Below are positions 31,177-41,768 of a stretch of DNA of 64,000 bases, one piece after another. Under the pieces are notes generated by a model. It did not search any database and had not been told where the DNA came from. It was given only the letters and a program-made list of their open reading frames with translations. The position numbers and the translations under genes are program-made. The first letter of the stretch is position 1; each line of letters begins with the position of its first letter. Origin of the DNA: Girardinichthys multiradiatus (Eukaryota > Chordata > Actinopteri > Cyprinodontiformes > Goodeidae); NCBI RefSeq assembly GCF_021462225.1, contig NC_061804.1, positions 14,054,740-14,118,739 of the forward strand, read 5' to 3'.

Positions 31177-31848
31177 TTACTTTGTTTTGGGCACGTACAC
31201 AGCAGGCCACTGGTAAGGAAGTATGCCCGTTCTCAGTCTGAAATGTTCTGGGCAGGTAGGCGTAAAATCGATAATTAAATATCCATGAGCGTCTCTTGTT
31301 GCATCTTCAAAACTCTCCAAGAAGAGACCCTTTTGAGATGGAAACATTTGACGGGCCAGTATATTCAGCTGGAGTTTATCTCTCGGGTTTTTAAACACCA
31401 TATAATTACAGTTCAAACTAATAGTGCGACTGAACTTTCCCTGGTGAAAAACATTCTGAAGTCAGCATCATGACGCTCATATTACAATGGTGACAAAACT
31501 GGGTAAAGACCTTCATCACGTTTTCATCATCTGAGGCTTGAGCGATAACATCGTCTAGAATGATCAGATGATTCTGATCAGGAGGAAACAGGTTTTCATC
31601 TTCAAAAGAATGAGGCAATCCTTCCACAAATTTAATATTTGTATTCATCTTCTGCAATTCACCGTACATCGGCTGAAAAGATGTGTAAATCAACACACAA
31701 TATTTTCTGGAACAACATCCATGACATGGTTACAGTTCTGCAAAACACTTTTTACAAAAACGTTTTTTCCACAACCGCTGGGTCCTATTATCATACATGA
31801 GAAAGGCGCTCTAAATCTAGGATCAAAATCAACCTCCTGTAAATCCAT
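31177..31848 (-). pseudogene. A32/FtsK-type packaging ATPase, two frameshifts
   Basis: The Polinton genome-packaging ATPase. Open pieces: from ATG 31,848 (MDLQEVDFDPRFRAPFS, then IIGPSGCGKNVFVKSVL) to about 31,700; 31696-31418 (Walker B NHLIILDDVI, then FTQFCHHCNMSVMMLT); 31416-31177 (NCNYMVFKNPRDKLQLNILA, LPYQWPAVYVP). The frame changes near 31,697 and 31,445. The P-loop reads GPSGCGKN, with Asn where Thr/Ser normally binds magnesium, a further sign of decay or a divergent site. The family assignment is firm from the block order. Confidence 0.85.
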
Positions 31849-31868
31849 GGAACTTTTTATTTTATTTT

Positions 31869-31902
31869 ATTATTTTAACTTTCTTCTTCTTCTTCTTCTT
31901 CT
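31869..31902. repeat. TTC-rich microsatellite between ATPase and polymerase
   Basis: A run of TTC units at the boundary between the two genes. Confidence 0.7.
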
Positions 31903-31908
31903 TATGCT

Positions 31909-34900
31909 CTAATAACCAAAAGGCAGAGTTGTCCTGTCAGAAAAAAGGCATCTCTTGTCATACACCAACCGAAACCTTTTAACAAATGCAGCATTTCTTA
32001 AGAGGAATCTCTTTTTATCCTTCCTGATCGTGTGCTGAGGAATTTCAATGACACTCTCACTTGACCCCTGTAAGTAGCCCTCGACCAGCCCTTTGATGCT
32101 GTCCAAATTGACCCTCTCGCTGCATTCATGCGTCTGAGTGATACCTTTAGCACGTATCACTAGCTTTTTCTGGTTTTTGGTTTGATATGCATAACTCTTG
32201 GGTCCTGTTGATGCAAACTTCGAAATGCTGTCTCCCACGAGCTTGTCAGTAAGATCACCCAGATAATTTCCCATCTCCAAAGGAGTTTCACCACTTTTTG
32301 TCACATAAATCAAACTGTCCGTGTCAATATAAATCAATCTGTCCTGCAATTGCTCCATGTTGCTGAGAAGTTTTAAACGCGCATAAGCGGTGGTGAATGC
32401 AGCAATAAACACATTGTTTACCTGAGATGACACGTTTGCTGTAGTTCCACTGCACTACACACATTTCAGGGTTGAAGAAATGGAAATAGTTAACCTTGTA
32501 TTTACTCGAGAACATGAAGCTGAAAAACTCATCAGGGTAAGTGATGACTGTGGTCTGAGACAGATCACTTCGCTGCGCAAACCTTCCCCAAAAGCTGTTT
32601 AAGCACAGTTTTGCTACCTGTCTTTTGGCAGGGTTCACCTCGATTTTGCCTGCGTCTAATTGGATACCCTGGTGGAGTTTGTAGTCTGCTACATACTTTG
32701 ACCTGCTCTCCTCATCCACCGCTTCGGAAGGGTAGCCTGAAGCCTCCTGCTTACCCTTTAAAAAGCAATGAATGTAACCTTTAAAGATTATGTCACTGGT
32801 CTTCTCAAAATGCCAAACTTCAGTGATTTTAACAAGGCGATAACTACACTGCAACGCTTTACAAAACTCTACACTCACCCACACACCTGTCAGAGCTCTG
32901 TCCTCATCATTATGCCTGCAGGGACCTGACTGGTTATTTATTTCAGCACATGTACGGCAGAGAGTAAACACCAGTTTACCTTGGGATGTTCTGTAAGGCA
33001 AAAAGGGGAAAAAGAGACCTCGTGGGGGGTAGACCACACCTCTGACGAGGCCAAAGTAGCTGCTCGGGTCATCAACATCTTTGTAAATGATGGTGGGGTG
33101 CCCGAGGGGAAAGACGCAGTTAGCATTTACATAAGGGTACAGAGATGTGTAATCCACATAGTGTACAGTTTCACCTGGCCCCGCTGTGTACCTCAACCTC
33201 ATAGGGCAGGTGCGTCCACCATACAGAGCATCTCGGGGTGATAGCGGTTCGGGTGCATTAACTTTCTCAAGAAAGCTGATCACCCCCGGGTCTGATTTTT
33301 TCATTCCAGTCCACTCATGCTCCCAGATGACCTCGATACGAAGGCCGTACACAGTTTGGAGTACCTTGCGTCTCTCAACAGTGGCTGCATAAAACTGTTC
33401 AAATGCTACCCCTCTCAAAGGACATTTCTCATGAGGCATGTAACACTTTTTACAGCCGTGGAAAAAACAGCCGTAAAATTCAAACGCAACTTTGACCGTT
33501 AATCTCTGCATACCCATCCACAGAATATGGACCAATTTTCCTTTCCCCCATGTTTAATGCATGTTCGATGTCAATTTTTCTGCTGTCTGAAATCCAGCCA
33601 AGCCATTGAATGGACGTGCTAGAAAACGTCTTACTCCTACGCCTGTAGTCCAGAGGTGAGGGGATGGCCAAGGTTTTAGGAGGAAGGAAATTGGTTACAA
33701 AAACCTTCATGCAGGCTGAGTCTATCGTGACGCTTTTAAGCGGATCCACACTTGTCTCCTTAAAGAACTCATCCCAGAATTTAACACAACCTTGAAATAG
33801 AATGTCCACATCATTTCTACAATAGCAAAGAGCTTCCTTCTCAAAGTCAAAGACCCCTTTGCTCGCTTCTCTGTACCAGCTGTTAAACGCCTGTTGTTCT
33901 TGAAGACTCATGCGTTCTACAGCGTAGGAGGATGGAGGAGGAAAAGACCCCACATACTGGAGATGTTGTTCAGAGGAGAATAGGTGGGGGAAAAAACCTT
34001 TGGTCTTATCACTAAAACCTAATGCTTTTGGCATCGCACTAAGCTACATACACATGAAGGACAGGCTATCAATGTATTTTAACCTGTAATCAGGGTCGGT
34101 TAAACAAAGAACTTTACTTCCCTGCATGATAAGATGAGGTTTAATGCCTAACTGCAGCATAGCTGTGAGAATCAGGTAGCTGTCATATCCATGCGCGTTA
34201 TGAGCTATTAAGGTAAAGCCTCTGTACAACGATCTCCTGAAAGTAATTTTTGGGTGCAATTCAATCCATAAGCATGCCATTCCTCACCTTTCAGCGTTTT
34301 AACACAGACCAGATAGGGGATGTGCACACCGTTCTCGTCAATGAAGCATTCATCTAACTGATTACAGGCTTGGGCGGTTTGAATGTAACACAGATGACCA
34401 TCGCACGTCACATCTAAATCAGGAGGTATATTCACACCGCAAATACGGCATTTTACATTACACACGTGTGGTTTATCCTGCTTGCTGATTGGAATAACGT
34501 ATATCCTTTTGCACACCTTGCACAGTTTTACCAACTCACAGTCACTCATGGGCCTGTCAGCACTAGGTATTTTGCGAGGTTCCCTGTGTCTACTGAAACA
34601 AGAAGAGTTACGACAGATTCTGTGACAACCTGTACAGGCAACAGGTTCGTTAATTTCACGCATACACTGGTATGAGTGACACACCGGACAATAGCCTTCA
34701 CAGTGGTGTGTGTCTGGCTTTTTATAGCACCCATAACAATATGCACAGATGTATCTTGATCCTGTAAAACCCTTGAGATTTTTTATCCCATAGTAGTGAC
34801 CTTGAAATAACAGCAGAAAGAGAGGGTTTGATCGATCAGGGAAACTGGTCTCAAATTTACACAGAGCTGCAGAGCCTGTAACGGTTCTGTGAAACATTAC

Positions 34901-35860
34901 AATTTTTCTCTTTAGAATGTTTTCAAATGTACCAATGTCGCTGAAAGTTACTGCTGTCTGATCATCTAAACCAGCCCTGCGTTGCCACTCCCTCCCCAGC
35001 TCTAAAGCCTGATTATCAGTAAGGTTAGAGTCAGAGACGTGTGCAAGACTTATGGCAAAGCATAGCTGATTACCGGTATTATCTACAATATACAGGTGAC
35101 GTTTTTTCTTATTAATCAGTTCATAGTCTAGCGTTCCTTTAACCTTACGTTTTGACACTCCTGCAGGGTCATTAACTACCTGTAGAACAAATTCCAGGTT
35201 ATTATCTGCAGGCATTTCAGCTTTGGACTGTACTAACTCATCCAGAAAATTCTCAAAAGCAGGCAGAATCATATTCCCATCATCGTTAATGGTAAACGTG
35301 ACGTTACGGTTCAGATTTCCCCCGACTAATTCTAGCTGCACAACATCGTTACGTCTGGCTAAAGATCTTGCAGTATCGGCTAATTCAGTGAGAATATGCA
35401 TGATGTTTATATAGATTGCAGCGAGATCAGGGACATGACCAGGGCAGGGAGGCGGGATGGTAAAAGGTCTCCTTATTTCAATGTTATTAAAACGTTCACG
35501 TTCAACAGTCGCAGGAGGATCTCCCTCAATCTGATCAGGGTTGACTGCAACCTCTGGATTCAAATTGCCGCCATGCTGCCCAGTATGATCAGCGGCGTAT
35601 GACGTTGAAGGAATTTGTAAGTCAGCTGATTCATTTTGCTGAATGCTGGGTGGAGATGGTGTTCTATTTAAATCTTCAACAGCCTGTTCTAGCGAGCTTA
35701 AAAGGTCACCGTGCAGATATTGATTTATTACATTTTCACTGTTAGCAGGAGATGCATTTAACCCGATGTTATCTGCTACATCAGCAATAACAGGAATTTC
35801 ATTAAGTTGAGCAACAACATTCCTTATCTCATTCAGCGCATGTGTGATCTGGGTATCCAT
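31909..35860 (-). pseudogene. Protein-primed family-B DNA polymerase of the Polinton, broken
   Basis: Pieces on minus: 35860-34208 (550 aa: long N-terminal region, then a Cys/His-rich stretch with CAYCYGCYKKPDTHHC and CPVC.....C), 34280-34044 (Exo II-like AHNAHGYDSYLI, KYIDSLSF), 34034-33480 (Exo III YCRNDVDIL), 33535-32324 (Pol motif A HYVDYTSLYPYVN; motif B LCLNSFWGRFAQR) and 32433-31909 (motif C YIDTDSLIYV). Breaks: a frame change near 34,250, an in-frame TAG at 34,046-34,044, and frame changes near 33,500 and 32,420. The expected Exo I acidic pair is not evident where it should precede VHIPYLV. The polymerase would copy the element from a terminal protein primer. Confidence 0.92.
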
Positions 35861-35971
35861 ATCAACATGAGTATCAGAAGAAGAAGAATAAGACCCAGGG
35901 ATCAGTTTAAATTACCTTGATATCAACGCAATGTTTCAGTAACAATGTCTGACATGCAGCCAGAAGCGTTA

Positions 35972-36314
35972 AACTTGATGCTTTATTACAACGGTCACGT
36001 AAGGATAGGGGAACTTTCTCTCTGCGCTGTTGCTGTCCAGGTCTCGATTAAATCTGCTCCACCATCAACGTTGCCTCTGGAAAGATAAAGAAAAAAATAA
36101 ATTAATGAAATATGCGAATTAATTCAGTAGGTAAATGAGTATAAGAAGAATTAAACTTACCATTCAATAAACCTCTAACAAGCCTCACCCTGGTATACAG
36201 AGCACAGAGTCGCCGTCTTTTCCTCAATTTAAGATATTCTGTGAAACAAAATAAAGTTACCTTACAATGCAGGTCTTGCATTGTAAAAATGGAGTCTCTC
36301 ATTATTCCAAACAA
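35972..36314 (-). other. Possible small spliced transcript upstream of the polymerase
   Basis: On minus, an arginine-rich open piece (YLKLRKRRRLCALYTRVRLV, then GLLNG) ends at GTAAGT near 36,160. An acceptor-like TTTCCAGAG near 36,075 opens a second piece that ends TGA near 36,000, and an AATAAA signal lies at about 35,973-35,978. This could be a small two-exon gene of the element or chance splice-like sites. Confidence 0.3.
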
Positions 36315-36692
36315 AGTCTTTTAGGTGTAGAATCCATTTCTAATTTGGAAACAGCTATAACTATTTTTTCAGTTCATTGGTTTCTCTGTTTTAGATCATC
36401 TCTACAAGTTGCTGGAGCAGATTAGATTACTCAAACATTTGAGCAGAGGAAGAAAGGTTCTGTATCTACTTTTTGTCTTCCTTGTTTTTTAGATGTAAAA
36501 ACATCCATCTAAATAACCCGTGTTAAAACAAAATGAATTTACAATTCTGTCAGGTTCTCTCTTTTTATCAGAATTTTGTGTGACGTGCCTGCATTAACCT
36601 GAGTGACTTTTTAAAGTGGATAAACTACATGTTTTGTTTTTAGATGTAAAAAACATCTAAAAACATACAATTAGAAAGATTCGCTTCCTTGT

Positions 36693-36743
36693 AATGACAA
36701 CATCCGGCTAATGACAACATCCGATTAATGATGATATCCGGTT
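36693..36743. repeat. 17-bp tandem repeat, three units
   Basis: AATGACAACATCCGGCT, AATGACAACATCCGATT and AATGATGATATCCGGTT, end to end, near the presumed right end of the Polinton. Confidence 0.9.
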
Positions 36744-36779
36744 ACGTCACAGGATGTCCCAGCCACCGGAAGTCCCGCC

Positions 36780-38530
36780 CACCTGTCAACATTTTCACAC
36801 CTCGTTTGACTGAAGGATGTACATTTAGTCTCTCCTAATAAATAAAACATGACATGGTCCCAAAAGTTGTACCAAAGGTGGAGTAAAGTAGAGTAAAAGA
36901 TCTGCCTCCCATTCTACTTTGATGGCAAGGAAGCCTTTAATCCTCAATGACTTGGAGCTTATCAGCAAAGATAAACCATCAAAATACCAGTATAGACAAG
37001 AAGCTGATATACAGCAATTATAAGCAATGTTCTATTTCAGGTAATGTCACAAATGTTTTTCCACTGATTATTAAGAAAAGCACAACATTTTCACCCTACC
37101 ATTTTTTACTAAAAAATTTAAAAAAAGTTTTTTTTTTTTCCATAGATGCTTCTCCTTTTACATGGTTTTGTTAGTTTCTTTGTCGTTTTAGAGATGAATG
37201 TCTCAATTCTTGTCTGGCACAAACCTCTGGGTTTAATAAAGATAATTTGAAAAATAATCTGCCAGGGGTTTAAATAAATTTAAGCTTAACTGTAGCCTTA
37301 AGTGGCAGAATTGCTTTCTAATATGACTTGAAAAATAAACTGCATAATTGACATGCTTATCATAAATACCATGTGCAGGAAACCACCTCGTTTTAGCATG
37401 CAGAAAATCATCATGTCTTGCTTGTTAAATGAATAAATTGCCACCAAGTCTTGTTTCTTCAAATTTCAAGCTTTTGATTCAGTTGGTGAAACCAAAACAA
37501 AAGTTAGCAGCAGGATAGGTTGTTTGGCATTAGCAAAGAGGATATAACAAGATTTTCATGGGTGCCAGCCAAACACTTATTCTTCATTAGGGTTGTTTAA
37601 GAAATATAAATGATTTGTGTTGCTGTGTCCAACCTCTACAGTGATGGAGCAATGCAAGAACCTTGCTTGTGCAGCTCAACAATCCTGCCATATTCAGATC
37701 GAAAGGTTTTTTGCTTTTGTAGATCTCATTTAGACATGATAGTCAATGGTTTGTTTATTCAGAGTCATGATTTAGACCTAAATATTTCATTTATGTTTAG
37801 TCTAAGCAAAACTGCTTGGTCTAAAAGTGGTTAGACGTAAAATAGAAAAAAGTTGTAAGGTGCACAAAAAAGTCTGTTAAAAATGCAAAACTGTCAGAAA
37901 TGAAAAACTGAAACTGAAAACAGCTTTATTTGATTTAATAATGTATATGAATTTATTTTTTGTCAATTTGCAACATCTGTTGAGAATAGGTGCAATATAA
38001 ATAAGTCGAATTTATTAGTATTATAAAACAATTTTGTGTATCTGTTAATATTTACCCTAAAAAGCAATATCAGCACAGATTTTCAGACATTTTTTTGTTT
38101 AGTTCCTCTTGCAGGTTTTTCTGGCAAACAAACATTTTAAATATTCATTTGTAAATTCTATAACCTAAAATACTACTCTGTGATAAAATTACATGTTTGG
38201 TAATGTGACCTGTTGAAGACTCTAGACTTGCAGGTCAACATGGATTTGCATGTTGGTACTTAGGACTTGAATTGAGATTTGAATGAAAAGACTTGAGACT
38301 TACTTGTGACTTGCAGAACAATGACTTGGTACCACCTCTGGTACCAAGTCATTGTTTTGCAATGTTTTGCTGCTTGACTTTTTATCAGGAACATAGAACA
38401 TAAGCATTTACTACAGTGGAAATCTGGTTCTTTTGAATTTATTTTGCCAAAAGTATCTGTCTACTTTTACATGAACATCAACTTGATGACATCCTATTCT
38501 TGAACTATTAGGTCCAATTTGTTGATGGAT
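36780..38530. other. Intergenic DNA with one repeat-like segment
   Basis: AT-rich. The segment at about 36,910-37,030 resembles 888-1025. The rest shows no gene; the short open frames lack signatures. An inverted pair, GACTTGGTACCACC/GGTACCAAGTC, near 38,325-38,350 could be the end of a small element. Confidence 0.4.
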
Positions 38531-38534
38531 TCAC

Positions 38535-38796
38535 CGGTGCCAGCAATAGGAACTTTTATTATTCTTCAAACATCATCCACAATATTTAGCAGTGTGTTCA
38601 TAGCTAGATGAGAAAACCAAAATAGCAGCCTATGTTCTAGTTCATCCCAAAGGTGTTGAAGGTTGAGGTCAGGACTCTGGGCAGGCCAGTCAAGTTTCTC
38701 CACACCAAAGTTTATATACCTGCAGCCATGGAAGTGATTGTAACACTGGAATTCATTAATTTGGTGGTGTGACCCAAAACCTTTGGCAATATAGTG
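38535..38796. mobile_element. Degraded Tc1-like fragment
   Basis: The right end CAATATAGTG and TA match the inverted end of a Tc1-like family (CACTATATTGCCAAA...). The inside, on minus, still resembles the C-terminal part of a transposase (about 38,640-38,680, DLNLQHLWDE-like). The left end is not found. Confidence 0.6.
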
Positions 38797-38921
38797 TATA
38801 AACCTCCCAATACATTTATCAAAACATATTTCTTTGAATCACAAGATGTAAATCTAAATCTGTATATCATATTATGACAAATGTCTGTTTATCACAGTTT
38901 TTGTCATTTTTATTATTACAG

Positions 38922-41260
38922 ATGATGTTGATCTACATCATGATCTCAGTCCTGGGAACATTGGCTTTAACTTAATATTTCATGCAAATATTTAAGTTTA
39001 TATTTAAACAGGTATCACCATGTTGAATTTAATGTGTTCTATTAAACAAAACATGAGTGAATACAAATATATAATATTATTTCTAACTAATTTTTGTGCT
39101 TGTGACTTCTTTGTTTTTTAATGCTCCTTTGTCAGAACCAAATGGATGCAACTTAACAAGCCATACTGAAGATCACCACTGCTTTGGAGCACTTGAAGAG
39201 TCGCTGTTTTTTTTTAACTTGCCAACCAGCACAGACGAGATTACAGTTTTGAAAAAAAAAATGAGTAGACAGTTTTTAAGTTTGTTAATATTGCATTCAT
39301 GAATTGCTGAAATTAGAAATAACCGTGAATCCTTCAAAAATGGGACATTTAAGGTTGACAAGACAACAAAGAAGTTGTCGTGAGTTTATAAGCTGGAAGT
39401 ATATTGTCACGGTGGGGTTTTGGGTTGGACCAAAGCGCAGACAAAAGCTTGGGAAGCGCATTTCAAAGCAGTCTCTCAGCTTTATTCAAAAAGCGTAACA
39501 AAACACTGCAGGTACTGAACAGGGTCGAGATCCAAACACTTACATCACAGACACTGCAGGAACATGGAGACTCATGGCAGGGACGAGGGTAGAGGGTCGA
39601 GTTGTAACGCAAGGAACCACAAAACATAACGAAACAAACCAACTAATATGCAGAGAGAGAACAAAGGCAGGTAATCAAAGGAACTAAGGACAAGTGAGGC
39701 AAGGAGGCAGGAAGGCAGAGGGAACAGGTGAACCTAATACAAGTAATTAACAAGACACAGAGCAGACCTAAAACAAAACTATAAACAAAGATAAATAAAA
39801 CATAAGAATCAAGAATAAACATGAACTAAAGGAAACTGAGAACCTTGAGGGAATACAACAACCTAAGGCCTAAACACTTAACAAAATAGGAACCAAAAGG
39901 GAACCCTGACTAAAAAGTAAACAAATTTAAACAAACACTGACTGAACAAAAACTGAGGATGAAGCAGAGGACACGAGGACTAGAATAAAAGTAAACAATA
40001 ACTAAAGCTAACCTATAAAGGAGGAAATAGAGAACAAAGATAAACAAGAGGAACAAGGCTAAAGGGGACCGGAGAACTAATAATAACAATAATAATAATG
40101 AAACCATTCTAAGAACAGGAAAGAAACGCCAAGGGAACAAAGGTTGAGAGGAGAACACACTCGGAGGCAGAAGAAAACTAGAACTTTAGGAAAAACAGAA
40201 AACATGAATACAAAACCATAAACAAGAAACCTCTAGTAAACAGTAAACAAAACAAAACACAAAGTCCAAAATGTCACATCCTGACATATATTCATCCACG
40301 AATGGAAGACTTCTCAGAAAAATCAGACTCAACCTACATATTCTTGGTAAGAAAAAACATATCAATTTTTGCATTTGTCAACTGTATGTAAAAATCAATA
40401 CATGTTGGCAGAACTTCATATTTAAATGGAAAATAAACTTTGATACAAGCAATACAAACCATTAGTAGAAGTAGGCTAACATAGGGACTCAGTAGTGGTA
40501 ATGGAAATGTAATTGTGACTTTGTAATTGTCTTTTATCACCACCTGCCACGTCTCAGACCTGTTTGTCACCAATGAAAATGTCAGTTAACTGCTCAGCGA
40601 TGTGGGATGACAAGGAGTTCATGTTGTCATTGGACAACAACTCATTAATACAGACCAAAGTTGAAAGTGGAAAAAAACCAAAGTGTTTCAAATGTTATCA
40701 TCAGTCTACATGGTCAGCTGGAAGGAAACCTGGTGTGTGATGTTCAGAACAAGGTCAGCAGTAAGCAGACAGTCAGCCACCTATGTACATGTAAGGGTAG
40801 TCCGTCCTCTTTTTTTTTGTTACCTAGTTTTGTTGGTCCTTGTCTCCACAATGCTGTTTGCTGAATAAATTAATTTGTATGGGATTCGGTTTTGCACACG
40901 GCTATAAATGACTATTTTATGGCAATTTCTCATCTTAATGATTTTTTAGACACAAATGTTGTGAATGTGGCTGTAACAATAAGTGTGATCTGGTTTCTGC
41001 TGCTTCTTTTGGCCTTCTTTTTTTGTTTTAAATGTTTCAAAATCAATATGAGCCCTGCAACTCTTAAAGAAGGTAAAGGGTAAAGTTATAGCATGTTAGC
41101 ATGTATAAGTGTATGCTTTGGTTTGCGGATGTGTTTGCTTCACCGATGTGTCTATTTTTATTTCTTTAGGTCAGTTGTGCACTCAGTTTTGTACTCAGAT
41201 GTTCGATTCCTTCGGGATGCCTTGACGCTGGATTTTCAGGGTGCTAACCACAATGACTAA
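38922..41260 (+). pseudogene. Receptor gene B: paralogue of A and C, multiply broken
   Basis: Same exon plan as A and C. Signal peptide at 38,922 (MMLIYIMISVLGTLAL), but the donor that follows it in A and C is absent and the frame runs into TAA. Ig1 exon from 39,136 to 40,346 (CNLTS, HHCFGALEES): one stop near 39,300, a TGA near 39,380, and an 882-bp transposon at 39,405-40,286. Ig2 at about 40,535-40,796 (CLSP, VNCSA, LVCDVQNKVSS): the acceptor AG is lost through a short deletion and a frame change sits at an A-run near 40,670. Membrane exon 40,950-41,072 is intact in sequence. The tail exon from 41,170 has VLYSDV, but out of phase with the upstream exon. Not functional. Confidence 0.88.
39405..40286. 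mobile_element. Non-autonomous transposon inside the Ig1 exon of receptor B
   Basis: 882 bp, begins TGTCACGG and ends CCTGACA, flanked by the direct repeat TATAT (39,400-39,404 and 40,287-40,291). The inside is purine-rich and non-coding and resembles 8,791-9,905. Confidence 0.8.
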
Positions 41261-41768
41261 AAAGTCAGTGTAACATCCTTTGTTTGAATATTGGATGGCT
41301 TAAAACTATTGCATTTCCTTCCCACTCTATTTGTCTACATAAAATATATGCAAGAAACATACAAGTGTTTGATTTGTTGTGGGATTCTTCTGTTGCAAAC
41401 TGCAGTCCATGATTAGTAAAAATTCTTCTTGCACTTTGCCAGCCTTTTTTATGTTGATATTTACATATTTACTTAAATTTGTGTGTGCTATGATTGAAAT
41501 CAGAGGATGAAGTGACCATTAACTGATAGTTCTGAGTTGCAGAACCCCTAATGAAGAAGGGAGAAAACCCACTTAATATGTAAGCTGTTGATGTGACTAT
41601 TCAGTAGTGTAATTGCTTTCTGCATAAACATGTTTTTGTTTCAGCTAATTAATCTACAACAGTTTACTGTGATTTAAGAATTTAGAAAAAAAAGCCATAG
41701 TGCCATCTAGTGGTGAAGCCAGTCTGAGTCTGAGTTATCGATAAAGAATGGTCTAGATGGTCCCTGAC

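Larger units (their letters stand above)
23800..36780. mobile_element. Endogenous Maverick/Polinton (adintovirus-like) element, decayed
   Basis: A cluster of virus genes: retrovirus-type integrase with chromodomain, penton-like minor capsid, double-jelly-roll major capsid, A32-like ATPase and protein-primed family-B polymerase. This combination defines Maverick/Polinton elements. Two convergent blocks meet at about 30.43 kb: plus-strand capsid/integrase genes on the left, minus-strand ATPase/polymerase genes on the right. Most core genes contain frameshifts or stops. I could not find the long terminal inverted repeats, so the limits are approximate. A Tc1 copy is inserted at 25.22-26.63 kb. 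Confidence 0.88.
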
